Made by a program: the position numbers and the translations under genes. Positions 1 to 6,032 of a DNA stretch of 6,032 nt are shown in pieces. Every line of letters begins with the position of its first letter. The first letter of the stretch is position 1. Source of the stretch: a candidate division SR1 bacterium (GTDB lineage Bacteria > Patescibacteriota > Gracilibacteria > Absconditabacterales > Absconditicoccaceae); the NCBI GenBank assembly GCA_002746475.1, contig PDOX01000042.1, positions 1 to 6,032 on the forward strand, read 5' to 3'. The notes below the pieces were generated by a model. It ran no database searches. It worked only from the letters and a program-made list of their open reading frames with translations, and was not told the DNA's origin.

Positions 1-164
1 TTCAACTTAATTTTCAAATCACTCCAATATCTTTTAGGTATCAAACTATCTGTTAATATTTCTATCACATCAATGATAGAAAAAAATCGCTTTTCTTGGA
101 TATCATCTCGGTGACGGCGGACTTGTCTTTGGTTGAAGAGAAGTGGTGCATTTTCTTTTGTCAT
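1..164 (-). CDS. BRO-N domain / phage antirepressor-like protein, N-terminal part (cut by window edge)
   Basis: The gene starts at the ATG at 164 and runs off the left edge after 54 codons, so the C-terminus is not visible. Seen: a VRRH-x-DD motif (residues 15-21), then FFSIIDVIEILT (27-38) and KRYWSDLK (44-51). This order (RRxW...WxFSxxDV..LT.S....YW..LK) is the signature of the BRO-N / antirepressor-like family, found in prophages and as chromosomal orphans; members are thought to bind DNA, but this one's role is not known. Residues 19 and 26 are CGA codons and fall on the two Trp positions that relatives carry before FS..DV, so CGA probably reads as Trp. CGC and CGT at residues 16-17 stay Arg. 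No in-frame UGA occurs in the visible part. The start is preceded by an A-rich leader without a clear Shine-Dalgarno. Confidence 0.82.
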   Translation of the reverse strand, partial: MTKENAPLLFNQRQVRRHRDDIQEKRFFSIIDVIEILTDSLIPKRYWSDLKIKL

Positions 165-194
165 TTCTTTTTTGACAGTAAATAAATTTATCTT

Positions 195-222
195 AATATA
201 ATAAATATTTTCTAAAATGCAA
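195..222 (-). promoter_or_regulatory. Predicted sigma70-type promoter of the BRO-N gene
   Basis: On the minus strand, TTGCAT (217-222) is followed after exactly 16 bases by TATATT (195-200). Transcription would begin near 188, leaving a leader of about 24 bases before the ATG at 164. The -35 hexamer and spacer length are identical to those in front of aspS, which strengthens the call. It lies in the 82-base gap after the DUF4238-like gene, so the BRO-N gene can be transcribed alone, although read-through from aspS is not excluded because no strong terminator is seen in the gap. Confidence 0.55.
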
Positions 223-246
223 CAGAAATTTTTAGTTTTATTTTAT

Positions 247-1314
247 TTATTCACATTTATCAAAACACTTTTTTAGATTTTCTATATCATATCCATATTT
301 AGCTATACAAGGTTTTATACAATTCTCTAAAATATCTTTTACCTGATTTTCCAATACAAATTTTATTGGATCTTTCCAATATTTTGTTTTATCAATTTTT
401 CTATCTATAACTTTTTCGATATTCTCTCTTGTTGCTCATCACCGATATTTATCACTATTACTTTTTATTCTATCATAAATTGTTTTAATAAGAGATTCTG
501 GTTTTATATCATAACCCTTATATTTATTTTCTGTTTCAATATCTCTTATTATCAGATCATTCAAAGAATATTTTTCAAAAAAAATACCATTAACTCATCT
601 ATTTTCTATTATAACAAATAAGTTTTTGTTTAATGGAAAGTAAAGATTACTTCATTTTCTTTTCAAAAAAGTTGTCAGATTATTTCAATCATCAGTTCCA
701 TTATTCCTATTAGGTCTTAAATGAAAAGGGAAATCACCGAAATATACTACTGGTTCTTCGATATATATAAATAACCAAAACCATTGCAATACATTATTTA
801 AGGTTAATCATAAGTAATTATTTTGCATAGAATGAATGAAACACTTAGATAATATATCAATATAATCTCTTTGCTCTTTTGTTTTCTTTTCAGGAATTTC
901 TAAATATTTGTAGACATAAGAAAAAAATATTTTATATAATGCAAACAAATACATATCAAATATTTTTTGTCTTGAAGTTTTCATGGTTTTTTCAGATAAT
1001 ACTCAAATTTCATGTATTTCCTGCTCCAATCATCTTAATAAATTATTAAAATCCAATTCTTCATTTGATCACATACTACTTTCCAAATCATCTACACATT
1101 CTTCTTTTTCTTCATCTCGATAATTAAACAAGTTATTTTCTGCCCCTATACTGATTTTTAACTTTTCTTTTCCTTTTTTTGTTCTTCTCCCATGAGAAAC
1201 AATCTTATTTTGTTCTTTTAGATAAAAAAATATTTTATTATCTTCAATAAACCCCCTCATATAATTTTGCCATATAATATGACATTTTTTTGTTGGCTTC
1301 TTTTTACTTTCCAT
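247..1314 (-). CDS. DUF4238-like protein of unknown function
   Basis: With UGA read as Gly this is one 355-residue frame ending in TAA at 247-249; with the standard code only about 80 residues would be seen. Function is unknown. Seen: a lysine-rich start, then a CHIIWQNYMRGF block (residues 11-22) and FFYLKEQNK (29-37), resembling the H-x-x-P-x-x-Y-L-x-x-F opening of DUF4238. Later come an F-x-M-x-x-F-A stretch (about 121-127), EEPVVYFGDFPFH (186-198) and FPLNKN (226-231), which fit the D-x-P-x and PL motifs of that family. The family call is from memory of motifs. Nine UGA codons encode Gly at residues 82, 95, 104, 169, 210, 221, 240, 292 and 293, half of its 18 glycines. CGA (residue 66) and CGG (291) may be Trp. 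The ATG at 1314 is chosen over a TTG five codons upstream because a purine-rich Shine-Dalgarno directly precedes it. It overlaps the end of aspS and is probably co-transcribed with it. Confidence 0.72.
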
Positions 1315-3076
1315 CTTCCTCTCTCTCAATAATTTTAATCCCTAACTCTTCAATAGTTTTTGGATCAATTTCTGATGGAGCAGACATCATCACATCTTCG
1401 GCGCGACCAGATTTCGGGAAGGCATAACATTCACGGATATTATCTTCATCAAGGAGGATCATCATAATTCTATCAAATCCGAAGGCGAAACCACCATGTG
1501 GAGGAGCTCCGTATTGGAAGGCTTCGTACATTGCACCAAATTTTTCCTTTACTTCTTTTTCTCCAAGTCCTACGGTTTCAAATACTTTCACAAGCACTTC
1601 TGGATTATGGTTTCTGATTGACCCTGAAAGACATTCAAATCCGTTCAAAATCATATCATATTGTGTGGTTTCTAATTCAAGTGGATCTTTGCTTTCAAAG
1701 GCTTCAACTCATCATTTAATGAACGAGAATGGGTTATGTGCAAATTCAAGTTCTCCTGTCTTTTCATCTACTTCAAACATTGGGAAATCTTCAATCCAAA
1801 CGAAAGAAAGTTCATTATCATCAGCGAGACTATATTTGTCTCTCAATGCGAGTCTTACTTTGTTTAAGGCTTTGATTGTCGTAGTGTAAGTATCTGCTAC
1901 GAATAACACACAATCTCACTCTTGGCTTTCAGTCTTGTTTTTTATCATTTCAAGTTCAGCTTCTGAGAAGAATTTTACAATACTGCTTTGTGGTCCTTCT
2001 GCGGTAAAGTTAATAAAAGCTAATCCTTTTGCACCAGCTTCTTGAGCGACTTTTACCATTTCATCAGATTCTTTTCTGGAAAGCGTTTTATTTGGAAGTC
2101 TGATCGCTTTGATGCTTCCTTTTTCGGTATTTGCAACGGTTTTGAAAACAGAAAAATCTGAATTTTTCATCTCTTCTGTGAAATCCACAAATTTTAGTCC
2201 GAACCTCAAATCAGGTTTATCTGTTCCATATTGGTCCATTGCATCTACATATTTCATTTTGACAAAGTTTGTCACTATTTTTTTGTGTGGCACGAGTTTT
2301 GCAACTAAATCTAGCATAAATCCTTCAACAACCTTGTACACATCTTCTTGGTCTACGAAGGACATTTCACAGTCAATTTGGTAAAATTCGCAACTATGTC
2401 TGTCGGCTCTTGGGTCTTCATCACGGAAACACGGAGCGATTTGGAAATATTTGTCGATTCCTCCGACCATTAGCAACTGTTTGTATTGCTGTGGTGCTTG
2501 TGGCAAGGCATAAAATTTTCCAGGATTTACTCTTGAAGGGATGAGATAATCTCTCGCTCATTCAGGAGAAGAAACCGTGAAAATTGGCGTCTGCACTTCC
2601 AAGAAATCTCTATCTGTAAACCAATCTCTGGTGAATTTTGTCATCTTGGTCCTAAATTCTACATTTCTCAACACTTTTCTTCTTCTCAGATCAAGGAATC
2701 TATGTTTGAATCTATTTTCTTCACTAGTGTTTGGATCATCAACAATCGGGAATGGCAAAATTTTAGATTTAGACAAAATCTTGATGGCTGTTGGATTAAT
2801 TTCAATTTCTCCAGTTTTCATCTCTTTGTTGATCATATCATCAGGTCTTGCAATCACTTCCCCTGTAATTTGCAAAACAAATTCAGATTTGATACCTGAA
2901 AGGTCTTGTTGCACTTTTTCAGGATCACAAACGACTTGGGTGATTCCATAACGATCACGCAGATCAATAAACGTCATTCCTCCTAAATTTCTGATTTTAT
3001 TCACCCAACCAGCGAGGGTAATCTGTTGTCCAGCATGTTTTGCTGATAATTCTCCACAGGTGTGTGTTCTGTACAT
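1304..3076 (-). CDS. aspS: Aspartyl-tRNA synthetase (AspRS)
   Basis: This cytoplasmic class II enzyme charges tRNA-Asp with aspartate using ATP. The frame gives 590 residues, the length of E. coli AspRS. In order: the OB-fold anticodon-binding domain (about 1-105, with AGWVN at 22-26 and FIDLRDRYGITQV); the catalytic core with the flipping-loop motif SPE-G-ARD near 170-176; motif 2 FRDEDPRADR (217-226, Arg218); the bacterial GAD insertion in the middle third; FVWIEDFPMF; and motif 3 GGFAFGFDR (528-536, Arg536). UGA encodes Gly at residues 173, 387, 455 and 456, and relatives have Gly there (SPEGARD, the GD before FVAD, and the GG before V/L-E-A). It has no CGA or CGG codons; its three Trp are TGG. 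The RHSCEFYQID segment is one residue longer than in E. coli and fits the EFYQxDxEMSF subtype. It starts at ATG 3076 after an A-rich leader and ends in TAA at 1304-1306. Confidence 0.97.
1315..1326 (-). promoter_or_regulatory. Shine-Dalgarno-like site of the DUF4238-like gene inside aspS
   Basis: The minus strand reads AGAGAGAGGAAG immediately before the ATG at 1312-1314. The run lies within the last codons of aspS (Glu-Arg-Glu-Glu). It decides the start of the downstream gene and suggests that its translation depends on ribosomes finishing aspS. It is the only clear purine-rich ribosome-binding site in the window. Confidence 0.55.
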
Positions 3077-3128
3077 TGGTATATTTTTTTCTGTAAACTA
3101 AAAATTTTTCTTCATTCATTACCTGTGA

Positions 3129-3156
3129 AGTATACAAAAATTGTGGGGAAATGCAA
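3129..3156 (-). promoter_or_regulatory. Predicted sigma70-type promoter of aspS
   Basis: On the minus strand, TTGCAT (3151-3156) is followed after 16 bases by TATACT (3129-3134). Transcription would begin near 3122, giving a leader of about 46 bases before the aspS ATG. It lies in the 137-base gap downstream of the 218-residue gene and would drive aspS and the overlapping DUF4238-like gene. The leader shows no obvious T-box specifier or antiterminator structure and is too short for one. Confidence 0.6.
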
Positions 3157-3170
3157 AGAGAATTTATGTG

Positions 3171-3205
3171 ATAAAAAAATTGATAATGTTAGGTTATAAA
3201 ATTAT
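3171..3205 (-). terminator. Weak possible terminator after the 218-residue gene
   Basis: Shortly after the TAA of the 218-residue gene the minus strand has ATAAT (3201-3205) and its complement ATTAT (3183-3187) around a 13-base loop, followed by a run of seven T (3173-3179). The stem is short and all A/T, so it may not terminate well. The position, between a stop codon and the aspS promoter, is where a terminator would be expected. Confidence 0.25.
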
Positions 3206-3213
3206 TTTAATAC

Positions 3214-3870
3214 TTATAGATTTTTCTTCAGTTCTTCTATTTTTTGATTATGTTTTCCAAATTTTTGCTTCCGGTTCTTTACAAGAATAGAACTAATTGG
3301 TCTAATTTTACCACATTTACTAATTCAATTTAAAATTTGTCCTGCTATAAATTTTGCGATATTTTCAGCATTTTCTTCATCAATATTTTCTCCTAGATTA
3401 GCATCTATGTCAAATCAATGCTCCTTAAATACAGAAATAACTTTCTCTCTATCACAAAAAATATTAGTATTATTAGATGCATTTTCAAAGTCACATAACC
3501 ACTCTAAAATTAATTCATAATCTGAGAAATTTAAATTATTTAAATCTTCTATAAGTTTGTTTGTTTTCTTTTGCATAAATTCAAGATTTTTTCTATATTC
3601 TTTTTCTTTTTGAATCCCTTCTGGTGAATTTTTATATTCTTCTCTTCATTTTTTTGCTTCTTTAAGATAGAAATTAACAATATTGTCAGAATATATTTCT
3701 TCTGTAGGATCTACTATAATTTTTACACCATTAAAAACACCTATGATTTTTCTTCATTCAGACTCTTTATTAGCAGCAGCAATTAGTTGATGTGCAAAAT
3801 CATAAATACTCTCCCCTCATAATGGTTTTATTATTTTTTCAACCTCCCCCGTCGGTATTCCTATAGACAT
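3214..3870 (-). CDS. Uncharacterised 218-residue protein
   Basis: I do not recognise the family with confidence. With UGA as Gly the frame is open from ATG 3870 to TAA 3214-3216; with the standard code it breaks into short pieces. UGA encodes Gly at residues 18, 39, 75, 152 and 182, 5 of 15 glycines. Seen: an N-terminal region with IIGVFNGVKIIVDPTEEIY, which looks like a small beta-rich segment; a strongly charged Lys/Glu-rich stretch at about 66-110, likely a long helix or coiled coil; then EWLCDFENA, an H-G-F-D segment (151-154), and NAENIAKFIAGQILNGI before a basic tail. There is no signal peptide or membrane segment. A CGG at residue 200 (K-N-x-K-Q-K-F-G) could be Trp. It is probably soluble. 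It has its own promoter and no ribosome-binding site that I can see; the only upstream alternatives in frame are ATT codons, so ATG 3870 is the start. It could be an accessory or phage-derived gene, but nothing in the sequence proves this. Confidence 0.75.
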
Positions 3871-3909
3871 AATTTTAATTATCTTAAAATATAAATTATT
3901 ATGATTTAC

Positions 3910-3937
3910 AATATAATTATTTTTTACAATAAGTCAA
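3910..3937 (-). promoter_or_regulatory. Predicted sigma70-type promoter of the 218-residue gene
   Basis: On the minus strand, TTGACT (3932-3937, 5 of 6 to TTGACA) is followed after 16 bases by TATATT (3910-3915, 5 of 6 to TATAAT). Transcription would begin near 3903, about 33 bases before the ATG at 3870. Its design matches the promoters at 195-222 and 3129-3156. It lies in the divergent gap shared with the M3 peptidase gene. Confidence 0.55.
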
Positions 3938-4047
3938 GCAAAGATTAAAAAAACTTTAATGTAATATACTCCTATGTAAAATTCTCAATAGGGTAAGTAT
4001 CTTTTTATTAATGTTAATTATTTTCTATTTTAGAGGTATATTTTGTT

Positions 4048-4075
4048 TTGCTTTTATTTTCTACTTTGTTAGTAT
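4048..4075 (+). promoter_or_regulatory. Weak candidate promoter of the M3 peptidase gene
   Basis: TTGCTT (4048-4053), a 16-base spacer and TAGTAT (4070-4075) copy the spacing of the three minus-strand promoters, though both hexamers are weaker. A start near 4082 would leave a leader of about 34 bases before ATG 4116, similar to the other genes here. An alternative -10, TATACT at 3965-3970, has no matching -35. Confidence 0.35.
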
Positions 4076-4115
4076 CTATGGTGTAAAAAAAATTTATCTT
4101 ATTAAAAAAAGTATC

Positions 4116-5972
4116 ATGACAGAAAAGATTAAACAATTTTTAACCCAACTTAATACAGAATATCTTTCACTTCATCAGAAATATGAAGAATATTTTTGGA
4201 CGAGCTATATGGGTGATCATAGTATAGATGATGCGTATCAGACCGCACAGACAGAATTAGAAAATTTCAAGACTAATACCTCTTATACAGAGCAAGTAGA
4301 TAAATATTTCGATGAAGTGGATGCTTCGACCACCGCTAAAGCGGGGCAAACAGGCTCAGCATGACAGGAAGAGCTTAAAACCAGACTAGAACACCGAAAA
4401 TATTTCTTTTCTCTCAATGCGACACCTGAACATATCAAAGCATTAAAAGAAAAAGTAAATGCCTATGAAACCCAACTACAATCTGATATGGCGAATTGGG
4501 ATACAGGATATATTGACCCAAAAACAGGAGAGAGAATTATTGCAACAAACTCAAAGATGAGATTGATATTTGCGACAGATTCTGATGAACAAGTAAGAAA
4601 AGCTGCATGGGAATGAATGCAAAAAACAGCAGCAGATTTTGTTCCTCAATTCATTCAGTTAGTAAAACGAAGAAATGAAATTGCGAGAGCAATGGGTTAT
4701 GAAAATTTTTATGAGTTCAAAGCTCAGACCGAAGAAAGAATGTCTAGTAGGGAGATTTATAATCTCTTTGATGAGGTGTATAGACAGGTAAGTCCTAAAT
4801 TTGATGAGATTACTCCACTAGAAAAAGAACTGCCAAATCTGAGAAAGCCGTGGAATTTTTCCTATCTCATGGCATGAGATTTCACTAAAGAGGAAGACCA
4901 ATATTTCCCATTGGGAGAGGTGATCAGACCATGGGCAGAAACCTTCACGGCACTTGGGATTAACTACCAAGGGGCAAAGATGAAACTAGATTTATTGGAG
5001 AGAAAAGGGAAATATAATAACGGATTTTGTCATCAGCCAATGCCAACCCACTATGACAGTAATGGACAAAAAATCACCGGAATGACAAACTTTACCTGCA
5101 CAGCAATTCCTGGGCAATTAGGGTCAGGTTCGCTTACTGGAAATACGCTCTTTCATGAGGGGGGACATGCCGCACATTTTTCAAACATGGAACAACAAGA
5201 CATGATTTTAAATACGGAATATGCTCCGATGGGGGTTGCGTGGGCAGAGACCCAAAGCATGTTTTGTGATACGATTTTTTCTAGTGTAGAACGAAGGACA
5301 AGATATGCAAAAAATACGGAATGAAAACCCTACCCTTTTGAGTTATTTGAGAGAAAAGTTAGAAAATTGCATAAAATTGCTTCCAGATCAATCCTTTCTA
5401 TCGCGGCAATAGTGAAATTTGAGCAAGAACTGTATACGGCTAATGAAGAAGATTTAACCCCAGAATGGGTGATTAGTCTCGCGAAATTTTTGTCACTAAA
5501 ATATTTTGGATATTCACAGGCAGATTTGTGGATTTTGACGGTTCCGCATATCTATGCATGGAGTAGCTCGGCATATTATCATGGCTACGGAATGGCAACC
5601 ATGGCTTTGCATCAGTTTAGGAATTATTTCCATGAAAAATATGGGTATATTGTAGATAATCCAGTAGTTGGAGAATTGCTTACCAAAGGACGAAATTATG
5701 GTTCTTCGCTAGGATTCAAAGAGTTGATTAAAACGCTTATTGGACAGGATTTTTCTGCCCAACCCTATATTGATGTATTGCTAAAATCAGAAGATGAAAT
5801 CATTGAAACTGCAAAAGAGAGAATCGCAAAACTTGAAAGTGTCCCAAAATCTGAAGGTGAGATTAACTTGAATGCTGAGATAGAACTTCGAGATGGAAAG
5901 ACCTTAATCGCTTCATCCACAGAAGGATTTGACACCATGTGTCAGAAATTTAATGACTTTGTTTCTTCTTAA
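4116..5972 (+). CDS. M3-family zinc metallopeptidase (oligopeptidase)
   Basis: This is a soluble, probably cytoplasmic oligopeptidase of the thimet/PepF type that cleaves short peptides. The frame gives 618 residues, normal for the family. Seen: an N-terminal helical region with YEEYFWTSYMGDHSIDD; the zinc motif HEGGH (347-351: His347 and His351 ligands, Glu348 catalytic); Glu378 in WAETQSMF, 27 residues on, as likely third ligand; and PHIYAW...YYHGYG (477-492), the His/Tyr substrate-binding stretch. UGA encodes Gly at residues 83, 167, 254 and 403. Five CGA codons lie at residues 94, 185, 393, 526 and 592. Those at 393 (before R-T-R-Y-A) and 526 (before N-Y-G-S-S) sit where relatives I recall have Trp. 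An upstream in-frame ATG at 4011 would add 35 AT-encoded hydrophobic residues. I prefer 4116 because the family N-terminus begins there and a candidate promoter lies between the two. An in-frame GC-rich repeat occupies residues 69-84. No partner gene is adjacent; its neighbour is divergent. Confidence 0.93.
4320..4368. repeat. GC-rich palindromic repeat inserted in frame in the M3 peptidase gene
   Basis: About 63% G+C over 4326-4360 within an AT-rich gene. The outer arms GATGCTTCGAC (4320-4330) and CAGGCTCAGCATGACAG (4351-4367) together match, from memory, the widespread dispersed bacterial repeat GTCATGCTGAGC...TCGAAGCATC read on the other strand. ATGCT (4321-4325) pairs with AGCAT (4358-4362). 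Between the arms lie 20 bases containing a perfect CCGC-TAAA-GCGG hairpin (4333-4344). It is translated as a small-residue segment rich in Ala, Thr, Ser and Gly (residues 69-84), probably a surface loop between helices. The reading frame is kept only because the UGA in its right arm (4362-4364) is glycine. No second copy occurs in this window. Confidence 0.6.
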
Positions 5973-6032
5973 ATAAAGATTACATAAAAATTAAATAAAA
6001 AGCGTATTTATTTGCTTGATTATTAGGTATAC

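Noticed and set aside
212..235. CTAAAA/TTTTAG inverted repeat after the DUF4238-like gene as a terminator
   Set aside because: A six-pair A/T-dominated stem with a 12-base loop and no T tract; it also overlaps the better-supported BRO-N promoter.
1665..1889. Plus-strand open frame of about 74 codons
   Set aside because: It lies antisense inside aspS and shows no protein-family features; the minus-strand AspRS explains the region.
2109..2384. Plus-strand open frame of about 91 codons
   Set aside because: Antisense shadow of the aspS catalytic and GAD region.
1709..2560. UGA as tryptophan (Mycoplasma-type code) or selenocysteine
   Set aside because: The UGA positions in AspRS are conserved glycines and genuine Trp positions there use TGG. 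No Sec-type context exists in these families.
2577..2951. Plus-strand open frames of about 124 and 65 codons
   Set aside because: Antisense shadows of the aspS N-terminal half; the composition is hydrophobic by mirror of the coding strand only.
1304..3076. aspS and the M3 gene as pseudogenes broken by many stop codons
   Set aside because: Every interruption is UGA, never UAA or UAG, the frame never shifts, and conserved Gly positions coincide with the UGA codons. Decay would give mixed stops and indels.
3077..3122. T-box or other riboswitch in the aspS leader
   Set aside because: The predicted leader is only about 46 bases, with no conserved T-box sequence or competing hairpins.
5993..6013. 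Possible terminator after the M3 gene: AAATAAA and TTTATTT around a 7-base loop
   Set aside because: The stem is entirely A/T and no T run follows, so it is not distinguishable from AT-rich background.

Overview
The window comes from a bacterium that uses a non-standard genetic code, most likely Candidatus Absconditabacteria (SR1) or a close Gracilibacteria relative. Read with the standard code, every long gene is shattered by UGA. Read with UGA as glycine, four complete genes open up, and UGA falls where the families have conserved glycines (for example SPE-G-ARD and the Gly-Gly pair in AspRS). CGA, and probably CGG, also appear to encode tryptophan. The two CGA codons of the BRO-N gene and two of the five in the M3 peptidase sit where relatives have Trp. 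UGA=Gly with CGA/CGG=Trp is the Absconditabacterales code (NCBI table 37); with UGA=Gly alone it would be table 25. The DNA is AT-rich and all four visible stop codons are TAA.

Layout, left to right. Positions 1-164 (minus) hold the N-terminal part of a BRO-N / phage-antirepressor-like gene that runs off the left edge, with a promoter at 195-222. Positions 247-1314 (minus) hold a DUF4238-like protein of 355 residues with nine in-frame UGA codons. Positions 1304-3076 (minus) hold aspS, a full 590-residue bacterial aspartyl-tRNA synthetase. Its 3' end overlaps the start of the DUF4238-like gene by 11 bases, so the two probably share a transcript from the promoter at 3129-3156. Positions 3214-3870 (minus) hold an unrecognised 218-residue protein with five in-frame UGA codons and its own promoter at 3910-3937. 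The divergent 245-base gap 3871-4115 separates it from the plus-strand gene at 4116-5972, a 618-residue M3-family zinc metallopeptidase. That peptidase carries an in-frame, GC-rich, palindrome-bearing repeat near residues 69-84. The last 60 bases hold no gene.

The window mixes housekeeping genes (aspS, M3 peptidase) with accessory ones (BRO-N, DUF4238-like, the 218-residue orphan). UGA supplies roughly 11% of glycines in the two housekeeping genes but 33-50% in the accessory ones. Three minus-strand promoters share the same design: a TTG-type -35, a 16-base spacer and a TATA(C/T)T -10. The genes behind them have short A-rich leaders without a clear Shine-Dalgarno; only the internal operon gene has a purine-rich one. 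I see no rRNA, tRNA, CRISPR array, insertion sequence or transposase.
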